A stretch of DNA of 64,000 bases from JARFQH01 sp963825595 (lineage in GTDB: Bacteria; Desulfobacterota; Desulfobacteria; Desulfobacterales; SG8-13), in contig CAWGUE010000001.1 of NCBI GenBank assembly GCA_963825595.1, positions 1-64,000 on the forward strand, given 5' to 3'. Position numbers and translations under genes: made by a program. Below the pieces are notes generated by a model. That model was given only the letters and a program-made list of their open reading frames with translations. It made no database searches and was not told the origin of the DNA. This document shows, one piece after another, positions 26,376-35,825 of this stretch. The stretch's first letter is position 1; every line of letters starts with the position of its first letter.

Positions 26376-27282
26376 CAATCATCGGCTTAAAGCGGCACCG
26401 CATGTATCGGCATCAACCTCTATTCCCGCTTGAGGCAACCATACCGCCACCCGGCCCGCCGAAATTTTGTCGAAAAGTCCGCATTCTTTTCCATGCATTG
26501 CAGTGGTTACAATGAAGTCGTGTCGAACCAGAGATCGGACACGACGAATTTTCTTATTTTGCCATGCAAAGGATCCTGTTGAAAAATATGTTAGCAATCA
26601 ATATGCCAACCGAAAGAAAAACATTTATTATAATTTATTTAAATGGTTACAGTAAATTAGGGGTCATCGTTTGATTGATGTTGTGTCAGTTTTTTTTGCA
26701 TAGTGATAAATGCGTTAACATGGTAGTTAGTGCCGATCCACATTCGCTTTTTGGCTTTACTGCGTGGCCAATTCATAAATGAGATTTTTTTTCAATGTGC
26801 AAGGCCGCATCCCGCATATGGCGGGACACAGAGGAAAAAAGGCCATTTAGGGATGGACACTCATTAAGAAAAACAATGTATCGTCGAGGTACAGTCCCAT
26901 CGAGCCGTATGTCGAATTTCAGATAAAGACCGTGCGATAGCTGGCATGCTCCTTGCTGTATTGCTCGTTGACGCCAAACGGGCATCAATTGAATTCCGGC
27001 CCCGGGAGTAAATGGGGCGGCGGGAAAGTTTTTTTCTGTCGCACCCTCGGATGTGAAAACGATTATGATGAAGGTTTCTTGAGAGGATTTTGAAGAAGGC
27101 GGTCAATGCATCAATCTTTCAAGCACCAAATTGATTTGATTTTTTCTGGCCAACAACGTATTTTTTTCCGATATCTGAGGCAGGCAGCCCCGCACCGAAT
27201 GTCGGCGCGATTTATTCTCCGCGGTAACGCCTTACGATATCCCTGATTTAGGGATACCAAGATCTGACAATTTTGTAGAGAT
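26376..27282 (+). other. Long intergenic region upstream of kinase-activator operon
   Basis: About 900 bp with no convincing gene. Short minus-strand frames (26379-26597, 26864-27106) resemble nothing known. An AT-rich stretch lies at 26615-26700. A sigma-54 promoter match at 26942 points to the kinase gene with a leader of about 315 nt. Confidence 0.4.
26942..26957 (+). promoter_or_regulatory. Sigma-54 promoter upstream of kinase/NtrC-type operon
   Basis: TGGCATGCTCCTTGCT fits the TGGCAYR-N4-TTGCW consensus, with GG at 26943-26944 and GC at 26955-26956. If active, the sigma-54 activator encoded two genes downstream may control its own synthesis. Confidence 0.6.
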
Positions 27283-28755
27283 ATGTGGAACCAATTGAAT
27301 CTGAGACAGCGGATTTATGCCACCTTGGCAGGATTGGTGGGCATCACCCTTTTCGGCGGTGTGGTGATGGTTTGGTACACGTATCGCGTAGAAGCGGTCA
27401 TCGTGGATATCATCGATAAAAACTTCACTGCATTGCAACTGGCCGAAAACCTGGAAAACGCCATCGTCAACCAGAAAGGGTTTGTTTCCTACTACTATAT
27501 GGACGGCGATCCAAATTGGCTCAAGAAATTGGATGAATACCGACAGATATTCAGTACCCGGTTGGATGAAGTCCGCCAGTCGGCGCTGGACCAGCAGCAA
27601 GCCGAAACAATAAAACGTATCGAATTTCTTTACAATCAATATGTCACGCTCAAAGACCAAGTCATCGCCCTCTACCAAAGCGGAGAGCGCAACACCGGCA
27701 CGGATCTACACCGCAACGTCCGCAACCAGTTTTTCGCCATCTTGGATCTGTGTGAGAAGTATAAAGAGATGCACATTCAAAGTGTCCGTTCGTCACAGCA
27801 TCTGATGAATGATAGAGCGTCTGAGCTTCGCATTTTTGCCGGGGGTGCCATAGCGGTCAATATCGTCCTGGCCTTCATCCTGGCGTTTATAATGATTGTT
27901 AAGGTTTTGAACCCCATTACGCGTTTGCTGCAGACATCATCCCACGACAAACTCACCGAAAAGCCCGACAACGTTGTGGACGCTTTGGGACTGAGGGTCG
28001 AAGGTCTTATGCAGAATGTGGACCAGACCCAGTCCGAACTGGCCAGAAGTCGGGAGCACCTCCAGCAGGTTGAAAAAATGGCCATAGTAGGAAAACTGGC
28101 CGCCGGCATGGCGCACAGTATTCGCAACCCTTTCACGTCCGTCAAGATGCGGTTGTTTTCCTTGAGCCGCACGTTGAATCTCAATTCAGCCCAGAAAGAA
28201 GACTTTAATGTTATTTCCGGTGAAATTCGTCACATTGACACGATAGTCCAGAATTTTTTAGAATTTTCCCGACCTCCCAAATTGGTGATGCAATCGGTCA
28301 ATCCGTCTTCGGTGGTTGATAACACGCTCAAATTGCTGACACATCGATTGAAATCATACAAGGTCAGCGTCCAGATCGTTCGCACCAAAAAACTGCCGAA
28401 TGTATTGGCCGATCCTGAACAACTGAAGGAGGTCTTTGTCAATCTTTTCATCAATGCCTGCGAGGCCATGGGAAACGGCGGCACCATTGCTGTCCACGAA
28501 GATGTACATCGAGACCATACCCTCGGGAAGGTCGCCCGCATTCGAATATCGGACGATGGCCCGGGTATCCCGAGCACGATCATCGCGAAAGTACTGGAAC
28601 CGTTCTTCACCACGAAAGAAGAAGGCACCGGACTCGGATTGAGCATTGCTTCCAGAATCATCGAAGAGCATGGCGGACGCATGGAGGTTTCTTCGATTGA
28701 ATATCAGGGAACGGTTTTTACCATCACCCTGCCGGCTATAGGAGAGGCACCTTGA
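27283..28755 (+). CDS. Membrane sensor histidine kinase
   Basis: A 490-residue kinase: membrane helix at about 15-35; periplasmic four-helix-bundle-like sensor (about 36-185, QLAENLENAIVNQKGFVSYYYMD); second helix (about 187-207); HAMP-like linker; HisKA with GMAHSIRNPFTSVKMRLF (His about 279); HATPase with NLFINACEAMGNGG, ISDDGPGIP and EPFFTTKEEGTGLGLSIASRI. All ATP-binding boxes are intact. The stop overlaps the TTG start of the next gene (TTGA), so it and the sigma-54 activator are a coupled two-component pair. Confidence 0.9.
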   Translation: MWNQLNLRQRIYATLAGLVGITLFGGVVMVWYTYRVEAVIVDIIDKNFTALQLAENLENAIVNQKGFVSYYYMDGDPNWLKKLDEYRQIFSTRLDEVRQSALDQQQAETIKRIEFLYNQYVTLKDQVIALYQSGERNTGTDLHRNVRNQFFAILDLCEKYKEMHIQSVRSSQHLMNDRASELRIFAGGAIAVNIVLAFILAFIMIVKVLNPITRLLQTSSHDKLTEKPDNVVDALGLRVEGLMQNVDQTQSELARSREHLQQVEKMAIVGKLAAGMAHSIRNPFTSVKMRLFSLSRTLNLNSAQKEDFNVISGEIRHIDTIVQNFLEFSRPPKLVMQSVNPSSVVDNTLKLLTHRLKSYKVSVQIVRTKKLPNVLADPEQLKEVFVNLFINACEAMGNGGTIAVHEDVHRDHTLGKVARIRISDDGPGIPSTIIAKVLEPFFTTKEEGTGLGLSIASRIIEEHGGRMEVSSIEYQGTVFTITLPAIGEAP

Positions 28756-30200
28756 GCACGATTTTAATCGTCGACGATGATGATCAGCTGCGGAAAAGTT
28801 TTCACAAACTGCTGCTTGAAGAAGGTTACACAGTGATCAGTGCCGCTTCCGGCGAGAATGCCATCACCCTCCTGGAAGAGAAAACGCCCGATCTGGTGAT
28901 ATTGGACCTGCGTCTTCCGGGAATAAACGGCATTGAAACTTTTGGTGCCATACATCAAATCGAACCCAAACTACCTGTGATTATCATGACCGCCTTTGGG
29001 ACAACGGAGACAGCCATCGAAGCAACCAAATTGGGCGCCTTTGACTACATTCTAAAACCGTTTGAAATTCCGGACATGCTCTCCATCATCCGACAGGCTT
29101 TGGAGGCCGGCCGCTTCATGCGCACGCCGGTCGCCATGGACGGCGTGCCGTCGGCCGAAAGCAAAGAGGCCATCATCGGCCGCAGCAAACCGATGCAGGA
29201 CGTCTACAAGGCCATCGGCCGCGTTTCCGCCTCCGACGCCACCGTTCTCATACGGGGTGAGTCCGGAACCGGCAAAGAACTCGTGGCCCGGGCGATTTAT
29301 CAGCACAGCCTCAGATCCGACAAACCGTTTCTAATAATCAACTGCGTAGCCATCCCCGAAAATCTGCTCGAGAGTGAACTGTTCGGCTATGAAAAAGGTT
29401 CCTTTACCGGCGCAACTCACCGCCGCATCGGTAAAATCGAGCAGGCTAACGGTGGCACCGTGTTCCTTGATGAAATCGGAGATATGCCTTTTGCTATCCA
29501 GGCCAAGATCTTGCGGCTACTCCAGGAAAGAAGTATCGAACGCCTCGGCGGCCGGGAAACCATTTCGGTGGATGTCCGCATTATCGCCGCCACCAATCGA
29601 AACCTGGAGCAAGCCATCGCCGATGGTCGTTTTCGGGAAGACCTCTACTATCGTCTCAAGGTCGTCACCATATCACTGCCCCCCCTGAGAGAGCGGACGG
29701 AAGACATCACCATTCTGACCGATTATTTTATGGGCCGATATTGCGCTGAACTCGAAATTGACAATCCCGGGATCACCCCCGCCGCCCTGGAAATCCTCTC
29801 CACTTATCCTTGGTCAGGTAACATTCGTGAACTCGCCAATACGATTCAGAAAGCCTTGATCTTCAACCGCGGCGCCCCGATCTGTGAAAAAGACATCCGT
29901 CAGACCATTGGGACGGAATCACCCCTGATCGATCCTTCCCATGAAGACACCGATGATGCCATTCGCCAATGGGCACGGAATATCCTCAATAGCAGTAAAA
30001 AGAAGAATCTCTTCGAAAACTGCATGGGCCATGTCTCCGGGGTGTTGATCAGCGAGGCCCTACGAATGACCGGCGGCAACCGCTCACGGGCCGCTATATT
30101 GCTGGGTTTGTCCCGCCCTACCCTCCACGCAAAGATCGAAAAGCACCATCTCCGATTCGAAACAACAGTCTCCAAGAAATCGTCGCCGCTGTCCGAATAA
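28752..30200 (+). CDS. NtrC-family sigma-54-dependent response regulator
   Basis: A 482-residue activator: receiver (about 3-115; VDDDDQ, acceptor Asp in LVILDLRLPGING, Lys in YILKPF); AAA+ domain (about 137-375) with Walker A GESGTGKE, the sigma-54 contact loop GSFTGA (a Ser variant of GAFTGA), VFLDEIGDMP and PWSGNIREL; and a Fis-type helix-turn-helix at the end (GGNRSRAAILLGLSRPTLHAKI). It starts with TTG overlapping the kinase stop by 4 nt. It is the only sigma-54 activator in the window and is a candidate binder of the TTTACA-N3-TGTAAA palindromes; that link is inference. Confidence 0.92.
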   Translation: MSTILIVDDDDQLRKSFHKLLLEEGYTVISAASGENAITLLEEKTPDLVILDLRLPGINGIETFGAIHQIEPKLPVIIMTAFGTTETAIEATKLGAFDYILKPFEIPDMLSIIRQALEAGRFMRTPVAMDGVPSAESKEAIIGRSKPMQDVYKAIGRVSASDATVLIRGESGTGKELVARAIYQHSLRSDKPFLIINCVAIPENLLESELFGYEKGSFTGATHRRIGKIEQANGGTVFLDEIGDMPFAIQAKILRLLQERSIERLGGRETISVDVRIIAATNRNLEQAIADGRFREDLYYRLKVVTISLPPLRERTEDITILTDYFMGRYCAELEIDNPGITPAALEILSTYPWSGNIRELANTIQKALIFNRGAPICEKDIRQTIGTESPLIDPSHEDTDDAIRQWARNILNSSKKKNLFENCMGHVSGVLISEALRMTGGNRSRAAILLGLSRPTLHAKIEKHHLRFETTVSKKSSPLSE

Positions 30201-30285
30201 ATCACGCCCGGATCATTATTCACCACAGAGGACCGGAAACCGGTACGGCGCCCTCCCCTGCCACTGTCCGGTTGATTCTTTCCTT

Positions 30286-30300
30286 TACACCCTGAAAAAA
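30286..30300 (+). promoter_or_regulatory. Activator site upstream of Usp cluster
   Basis: TTTACACCCTGAAAA followed by AAAACCTGACAC. One arm is imperfect, but the spacing to the TGACA tail and the position (about 110 bp before the -24 element) match the sites at 35608 and 44588. Confidence 0.5.
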
Positions 30301-30402
30301 AACCTGACACCCAATGGCGGCGGTCACACTCGTGACAATCCGCCTTTAACGTTTTTACCAATGTATACGAATAGTTCGGCAATAGTCACGGTAGCTGGAA
30401 CC

Positions 30403-30418
30403 TGGCACAAACTTTGCC
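30403..30418 (+). promoter_or_regulatory. Sigma-54 promoter of Usp/CBS-ACT cluster
   Basis: TGGCACAAACTTTGCC has consensus -24 and -12 boxes with GG at 30404-30405 and GC at 30416-30417, N10. The predicted start near 30429 gives a leader of about 135 nt to the first Usp gene. Confidence 0.8.
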
Positions 30419-30564
30419 ATATCAGCATAGAAAGCAACCGTTAAACCATAGGACTGGAAGGTTGGGACCTTAAGTTCAAGAGACACACGGCTGCCTGTGA
30501 CTTTGGCGCTTGGAGGGCAACTCATGAAGGTACCCCGCAACTTCCAAGAAAAGGAGGAGGAGAA

Positions 30565-31026
30565 ATGGGCAAGGTAAAGTCAATAATGGCCGCGTGTGAT
30601 TTTTCAGAGTATGCGCCCCAGGTCGTCTCCTATGCTGCCAATTTAACCAAAAGACTGAATTCCAAATTGTTCGTTGTAAATATTATCAACGAACGGGACG
30701 TTTACATAGTCAGGAAAATTGCCTCGGAATTTCCCTCCTATTCAGTCGATAAGTTCATCGAAAAGCAGAAGGAAGACCGCCTAAAAATGATGGATGACAT
30801 GATCTTGGAGCTAGGCGGTAACAATCTCGACGTCGAAAAAATAATCAGGGTGGGCGTCCCCTTCAAAGAACTGATCCAGGTCAGCGAAGATGAGAAAGTC
30901 GACATGCTGGTGATGGGCACAAGGGGACGCGGCAATATCGCCGGCGCTCTTTTCGGCTCCACCGCTGAAAAAGTCTTTCGCCGCTGCCCGGTGCCGCTGC
31001 TCAGCATCCGGACCGTAGGTAAATAA
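30565..31026 (+). CDS. Universal stress protein, UspA family
   Basis: A 153-residue single Usp domain. The C-terminal ATP-binding loop G-x2-G-x9-G-S is present (GTRGRGNIAGALFGSTAEKV), as is the early acidic residue in AACDFSEYA, so it belongs to the ATP-binding class. AAAGGAGGAG precedes the ATG. It is first in a sigma-54-driven series of alternating Usp and CBS-ACT genes, suggesting a joint response to low energy or redox stress. Confidence 0.92.
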   Translation: MGKVKSIMAACDFSEYAPQVVSYAANLTKRLNSKLFVVNIINERDVYIVRKIASEFPSYSVDKFIEKQKEDRLKMMDDMILELGGNNLDVEKIIRVGVPFKELIQVSEDEKVDMLVMGTRGRGNIAGALFGSTAEKVFRRCPVPLLSIRTVGK

Positions 31027-31082
31027 TTAATGAGTTTCCTCAATTTTAAATACTTAACTCTATCTGAAAAAGGAGGTCTGAA

Positions 31083-31766
31083 ATGCTGGTTAAAAACTGG
31101 ATGAGCAAAGAGGTCATTACTGTCGACATCGATGACTCCATGCAGAATGCGATCCGATTGATGAAAAAACACAATGTCCGCCTGTTGCCGGTGATGAAAA
31201 AAGGCAAACTGGTTGGAATTGTTTCGGACAGAGATTTGAAACGGGCTTCGGCATCCGACGCCACCACCCTCGATATTCATGAACTTCTTTATCTGCTCTC
31301 CAATATAAAGCTGAAGAGCATCATGACTAAAAAACCGGTTACTGTGCCGGATGACTATACGGTAGAGGAAACCGCCGAAGTTCTCCTGACGAATAAAATA
31401 TCAGGCGCACCGGTTCTCGATCAGGTCGGCAAAGTGGTTGGCGTCATCACCCAGTCGGACCTGTTCAGAGTGCTCATATCTCTCACCGGGATCAGCAGCA
31501 AGGGGATCCAGTTTGCGTTCAGGCTGGAGGACCGCCCCGGCTCCATCAAGGAGGTTGCCGATGTGATCCGCGAGTTCGGCGGCCGGATGGTCAGCATCCT
31601 CACCTCCTATGAGAAGGTCGAAACCGGGTTTCGCAAGGTTTACATCCGCATGCACAGCATCGACCGACAAAAACTCGGCCAACTCAAAGACGTGCTGCGA
31701 GAAAGGTTCACGGTACTCTACATGGTGGATCATCGCACCAACCAACGTGAGATATATGAAGGGTGA
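31083..31766 (+). CDS. CBS-pair protein with C-terminal ACT domain
   Basis: A 227-residue protein. CBS1 covers about 1-60 (NWMSKEVITVDIDDSM, then GIVSDRDLKRAS). CBS2 covers about 78-140 (KSIMTKKPVTVPDDYTVEE, then GVITQSDLF). An ACT-like regulatory domain follows (about 148-220, FAFRLEDRPGSIKEVADVIREFGG). The combination suggests adenine-nucleotide sensing plus binding of another small molecule. An AAAAAGGAGG site is present. The gene at 32824 is a tandem paralogue. The adjacent Usp genes also bind ATP, so the cluster may report adenylate charge. Confidence 0.9.
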   Translation: MLVKNWMSKEVITVDIDDSMQNAIRLMKKHNVRLLPVMKKGKLVGIVSDRDLKRASASDATTLDIHELLYLLSNIKLKSIMTKKPVTVPDDYTVEETAEVLLTNKISGAPVLDQVGKVVGVITQSDLFRVLISLTGISSKGIQFAFRLEDRPGSIKEVADVIREFGGRMVSILTSYEKVETGFRKVYIRMHSIDRQKLGQLKDVLRERFTVLYMVDHRTNQREIYEG

Positions 31767-31828
31767 CCAATCGAAAACGATGGATGCAAGGACTTTGGCA
31801 TCGATCTAAGCGACTGAAGGGACAAACA

Positions 31829-32777
31829 ATGAGCGATAGCAGACAAAAAAAAATACTGGTGGCTTTGGACGGCTCGGAACGGAGTAAGCAGACTGTCGAA
31901 TACCTCACAAAAGTCAAACCGTTTGAAGACATGGGAGTTGTGCTGTTTAACGTTTTCAGCGGTGTCCCTGAAAGTTACTGGGACCTGGAACGTGAACCCA
32001 AAAGCGTGAAATCGGTCAAGTATGTCAGAGCCTGGGAAATTCAACAACTGAAAGACACCCAGGAATTCATGGACAAAGCCCGGCAAGCTCTTGTCCGATC
32101 TGGGTTTTCCAGCGATCAAGTCGAAATCAAAATACAGCATCGAAAAAAGGGTATTGCACGGGATATTTTACAGCATGCCCACCAAGGATATGAAGCGGTG
32201 GTCAGTCGGCGCCGGGGCATGGGGCGCCTACCGGGCCTAATACTCGGAAGCGTTTCGATGAAACTGCTGGAAAAGTTGTCTTTCACGCCCCTGATTTTGG
32301 CGGGTCGTAAACAACCGGGAAGAAGATTTATGATCGCGATGGACGGTTCGGAAGGGGCCATGAAGGCCGCCGACTTTGCCGGCGCAATTCTGGCAGGAAA
32401 TGATGTTGAGTTTTGTCTTCTGCATGTCATCCGGGGCGGTGAGAATTCCGGTTCGATTCTATCCACGTCTGATATCTTTGTCGATGACTCTCGGAAAACC
32501 ATCGCCAAAGCTTTCTTAGAAACTAAAAACCGGCTGGTTGCGAAGGGATTCGATCCCGACAACAGTCACCAGCCAGATTGTCACAGGTGTCCGCAGCCGG
32601 GCAGGGGCCATTGTCGATGAAGGCAAAAAGGCGGATGTCGGCACGATCATCATGGGGCGCAAGGGGTTGAGCCGCACCCCTGACTTTTCCATTGGTAGGG
32701 TAACACAAAAAGTTGTCTTCCTTGCACGGGAGAAATCGATATGGATTATCAACTCGTCCGCCGCAGAACAGGCATAG
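31829..32777 (+). pseudogene. Tandem universal stress protein, frameshifted
   Basis: Should encode a two-domain Usp of about 315 residues. Domain 1 starts MSDSRQKKILVALDGSERSK and ends near RRRGMGRLPGLILGSVSMKL. Domain 2 starts with RFMIAMDGSEGAMKAADFA. At 32555-32557 a CCC run carries one base too many. Removing it joins GFDPTTVTSQIVTG to the second frame ending GRKGLSRTPDFSIGRVTQKV. As given, domain 2 loses its ATP-loop region. ATG 31829 has an AAGGGA site; an upstream in-frame ATG overlaps the previous gene. Decay or sequencing error cannot be distinguished. Confidence 0.8.
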
Positions 32778-32823
32778 AAACCGGCAGGACTTAACAGCAC
32801 CGAATCTTTCATAGTGATGAGAC

Positions 32824-33492
32824 ATGCTTGTCAAGCACTGGATGAATCCGCCAGCCGTCACCATTGCGTCTGGCCGAAATCTCAAATCGGCACTGGCGTT
32901 GATGAAACAGCACGAAACGCACATGCTTCCGGTTGTCTCGGAAAATCGTCTTATCGGTATGGTCTTCGAGGATGACTTCAATTTCCAATTCACCAATTCG
33001 AACGGCAGCCCGCCGTTTCATCCAAAAGGAGACAATACAGTGGTTGATAAGGTCATGCGGAGAGATTTCCCGAAGGTCACTATCTATAATACCATGGAAG
33101 AAACAGCAGAGATGATGCTTAAAAACAAAATTTGCAGTGTCCCGATAGTTGATCACCGCGGTTATCTGATCGGAATACTCACCCGGGAAGATGTTTTAAA
33201 CGTGTTAATCAATTTGACCGGCGCGAGGCGCCAGGGGATTCTATTTGCCGTTCGGTTGAAGAACCGACTGCAATCCATTCAGGATGTTACCGATCTGGTC
33301 CGATCTTACGGCGGCCGCATGATCAGCTTTCTCGCCTCCTCGGAAGATAACAGGTCGAAGTACCGCAAAGCTTACATCCGCATGTACGGAATTGATCGTT
33401 TCAAGTTGCTGAGCCTGAACGAAAAGCTGGCGGATGTGGCTGAATTAATCTACGTCAAGGATCGTCCTGAACTGGGTCGTATATTGGAATGA
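32824..33492 (+). CDS. CBS-pair protein with C-terminal ACT domain, second copy
   Basis: A 222-residue paralogue of the protein at 31083: CBS1 (HWMNPPAVTIASGRNLK, then IGMVFEDDFNF), CBS2 (KVMRRDFPKVTIYNTMEE, then IGILTREDVLNVLINLTG) and an ACT-like end (FAVRLKNRLQSIQDVTDLVRSYGG). The second nucleotide site looks intact. The first linker is longer and more divergent (QFTNSNGSPPFHPKG). No strong ribosome site is visible. Together with the preceding Usp gene it repeats the Usp plus CBS-ACT unit, evidence for an ancient tandem duplication. Confidence 0.85.
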   Translation: MLVKHWMNPPAVTIASGRNLKSALALMKQHETHMLPVVSENRLIGMVFEDDFNFQFTNSNGSPPFHPKGDNTVVDKVMRRDFPKVTIYNTMEETAEMMLKNKICSVPIVDHRGYLIGILTREDVLNVLINLTGARRQGILFAVRLKNRLQSIQDVTDLVRSYGGRMISFLASSEDNRSKYRKAYIRMYGIDRFKLLSLNEKLADVAELIYVKDRPELGRILE

Positions 33493-33564
33493 AGAAACGA
33501 CGAGGGCGTTTAAAAATTCACAGTCGTTGAATCAGGTGTAATGACCAAAGAAGGGTAATTCACC

Positions 33565-34181
33565 ATGAGTATTCTAAATCTCGCGAGGATGTTCCGACCC
33601 AAGTCAATCGCCTTGATCGGTGCCAGCGCAAGGAAAGGCACGGTTGGCGCAGCCATTTTGCAGAATCTGATCGAAGGTGGATTCCAGGGTCCTATTTACC
33701 CGGTAAATCCTCGCCATCGGGAAATTGGAGGACGAACGGCATTTCCCCGAATCACCGACATTTCTGAAACCGTTGATATGGCAGTGGTAGCCACCCCCAT
33801 CCAAACCGTGCCGGCAATCATCGCCGATTGCGCCATAGCCGGCGTCGGTGGCGCGGTTATTATCTCCAGCGGCGGTAAAGAGACCGGAACTCGGGGCCGT
33901 GAGATTGAAAGGGACATCGCCGCTGCATCCAAAGACAGCGGTGTGCGCATCATCGGTCCCAACTGCCTCGGCGTGATAAACAACCGGGAGAATCTGAACG
34001 CCAGTTTCGCGGCCAGATGCCATTGCCGGGCCGCATGGCCTTTATTTCTCAAAGCGGTGTCGTCTGCGGAGCGGTCATGGATCTTGCGATGAAAGAGAAG
34101 ATCGGATTCAGCATGAAAAGGGGCCCGGAAACAGACACCTTTGAACTGCAGGTCGACCTTAAAAAATTGGACGTTGCCTGA
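33565..34181 (+). pseudogene. Acyl-CoA synthetase (NDP-forming)/PatZ-like remnant with internal deletion
   Basis: Starts as a normal CoA-binding domain (RPKSIALIGASARKGTVG, GPIYPVNPRH, then IIGPNCLGVINN). A base is missing near 34011; restoring it gives SFAGQMPLPGRMAFISQSG and GAVMDLAMKEKIGFS. There the ligase abruptly continues as MKRGPETDTF...DLKKLDV and stops. This tail matches the C-terminal acetyltransferase end of the remnant at 34205, so most of the gene (ligase core, ATP-grasp and most of the GNAT domain) has been deleted, apparently at the shared CGGATTCAGC. Full-length relatives are protein acetyltransferases or acyl-CoA synthetases of about 900 residues. Confidence 0.75.
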
Positions 34182-34204
34182 ACCCTATGGTTTACTTTTT
34201 GTAT

Positions 34205-34342
34205 TTAATTTGGGGGCAAGTGCTTGCGGAAAACACGCAGATGCTGGCCCTGGGCAAAAAACTCGGATTCAGCATGAAGAGAGGTCCGGAAACAAACACT
34301 TTTGAACTTACGGTCGACCTGAAGAAATTGGACGTTATCTGA
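34205..34342 (+). pseudogene. C-terminal GNAT remnant of a PatZ-like gene
   Basis: An in-frame fragment (LIWGQVLAENTQMLALGKK, then LGFSMKRGPETNTFELTVDL, ending KKLDVI) with the V-L-x-E-N and L-G-F motifs of the end of a GNAT acetyltransferase domain. It has no start signal. It repeats the tail of the remnant just upstream, about 156 bp away, including the sequence after the stop. This shows that two copies of the same 3-prime end once lay in tandem. Confidence 0.7.
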
Positions 34343-34411
34343 GCCTTGTGGTTTATTCTTGATATCGATTTAAACGACTTCAAACAAGGCGGGAATCAAA
34401 AGGAGGTAGTC

Positions 34412-35155
34412 ATGACGGCTTCGTTAAAAAATACGGCATATCGACCTGGAAACTATAAAAAGAAGCGGCCGGATGTCAGCGGTGTTTCCGATCAGTATGT
34501 CAGATCAGCGGAAAAACGATTTCAAGAATTCGCCGCTAAAAAAGAAAAACCCACCGGCATACCTCCCACCATCTGTTTTTCGCGCAAAATCGGCGTGGGG
34601 GCGCTGGAAATAGCAGATGCTCTTGCCTCTGAGCTGGGAATCCGTGTGGCCGACCGGTTGATTGTCGAAGATATCGCGACCAATAGAGAGTTGAGCGAAA
34701 AAACGATTCGCTTCTTCGATGAGCGCTACCCGGGTAGAATCACCGAGTTGGGCGCGTTCCTGTTCGGAGAAAAGTCATTTGTTATGAGCAACTATGTCCG
34801 GGCACTTTTTGGGTCCATATACGCTCTGGCCGATGGAGAACCCACGATCTTCGTCGGGCGCGGTGCCCACCTGGTCCTGCCGCGTGAACGCGTCCTGGCG
34901 GTGCGCCTCATATGCTCTAAAAGCCACCGCGTGAATCGACTCGCAAAAATGTTGAAAATAACGAATCCTGAAGCGGAAAAAAAGCTGGACGAAGTCGACA
35001 GGGAACAACGGGACTTTTTCAAAAAGGTTTTCAAACGCCGTGACGCATCTCCCTACGAATTCGACATGGTGCTCAATATGGATTTTATAAAAAATCCCGG
35101 CTGGATCGTTGATATCGTTCATGCGGCTTTCAGGACGAAGTTCACGAATGATTAA
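34412..35155 (+). CDS. Cytidylate-kinase-like family protein
   Basis: A 247-residue soluble protein of the cytidylate-kinase-2 type (PF13189-like). The P-loop region reads ICFSRKIGVGALEIADALAS, a divergent form of the S-R-x-x-G-S-G-G motif. Further marks are VADRLIVEDIA, IFVGRGAHLVLPRERVLAVRL and DREQRDFFKKVF in the lid region. The first 50 residues are basic and unusual for the family. AAAGGAGG precedes ATG 34412, which overrides the longer upstream frame. In deltaproteobacteria such genes often sit with CBS and Usp genes, as here; the substrate is unproven. Confidence 0.8.
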   Translation: MTASLKNTAYRPGNYKKKRPDVSGVSDQYVRSAEKRFQEFAAKKEKPTGIPPTICFSRKIGVGALEIADALASELGIRVADRLIVEDIATNRELSEKTIRFFDERYPGRITELGAFLFGEKSFVMSNYVRALFGSIYALADGEPTIFVGRGAHLVLPRERVLAVRLICSKSHRVNRLAKMLKITNPEAEKKLDEVDREQRDFFKKVFKRRDASPYEFDMVLNMDFIKNPGWIVDIVHAAFRTKFTND

Positions 35156-35156
35156 C

Positions 35157-35317
35157 ACCTAAGTTGAGCGATTTTTGAGAAAGCGATGTGCTGAGATCTT
35201 GTTCATCAGGGATCTGCGCCAACCGCAGGCATACCCGTGGCTATGTCGAGGATTGGCGCAGGCCCTTGATCGGCAATAGATGGGTGCAGCGCGAGTCAAA
35301 AATCGCTCGATTTAGGT
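35157..35317 (+). repeat. MITE-like element, full 161-bp copy 1
   Basis: Begins one base after the preceding stop codon. Terminal inverted repeats of about 22 bp (ACCTAAGTTGAGCGATTTTTGA; right end complementary with two mismatches). The interior is also partly palindromic (GCGCCAACCGCAGGC...GGATTGGCGC). It matches 57986-58146 along its whole length. It is non-coding and no clear target duplication was found. Confidence 0.85.
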
Positions 35318-35607
35318 AATACCAATGGCTATCTCATTTGAATGATTGTCGAGGCTAAATCCGCCTATATTTATGCCGGTCGGCAAAAATATGGGCGGAT
35401 TTAAAATTACACGAACCAGGGCCGATAGATTCCTTTTAAGGAACAAGGCCACACGCAATTCCTGCTTGTGTACGACTGCTTGAAACCTATCTTGGCTTCT
35501 GTCTATTATAGGTGTCCTCATGCATTTGTTTACGGGGGTGCAATCACCGGTCTCCCCTGCCGTGTTAAAATCTGCGAAACCATCCCGACGATCCAAGCAA
35601 ATAATCC

Positions 35608-35624
35608 TTTTACACGCTGTAAAA
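35608..35624 (+). promoter_or_regulatory. Activator palindrome of the kinase/SLC13 cluster
   Basis: TTTTACACGCTGTAAAA, arms of seven bases around three, followed by GAAACTGACA. It is centred about 110 bp before the -24 box, the classic distance for an NtrC-type upstream activating site. Confidence 0.7.
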
Positions 35625-35724
35625 GAAACTGACATCGTGTCCGCTTAACAATCATATCCCGAAATATACTTTGTAAATACCCATTATATATCAATAAGTT
35701 ATATGACGTCCGCGCTTAGCGGTT

Positions 35725-35740
35725 TGGCACGGAAATTGCC
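35725..35740 (+). promoter_or_regulatory. Sigma-54 promoter of the kinase/SLC13 cluster
   Basis: TGGCACGGAAATTGCC is almost the ideal consensus, with GG at 35726-35727 and GC at 35738-35739. The start would be near 35751, which excludes the in-frame ATG at 35748 as a start codon for the kinase. Confidence 0.85.
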
Positions 35741-35825
35741 AATCTGAATGTGTACCAAAAACATCGGTTCGATTGCGGACCGACTTTACCGACACCGCGA
35801 TTTTCATACTATCATAGAGGATTGG

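Larger units (their letters stand above)
35318..35825 (+). other. Regulatory region of the kinase/SLC13 cluster
   Basis: About 500 bp without a gene, holding an activator palindrome (35608) and a near-perfect sigma-54 promoter (35725). Nothing else was recognised between the MITE and the palindrome. Confidence 0.6.
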
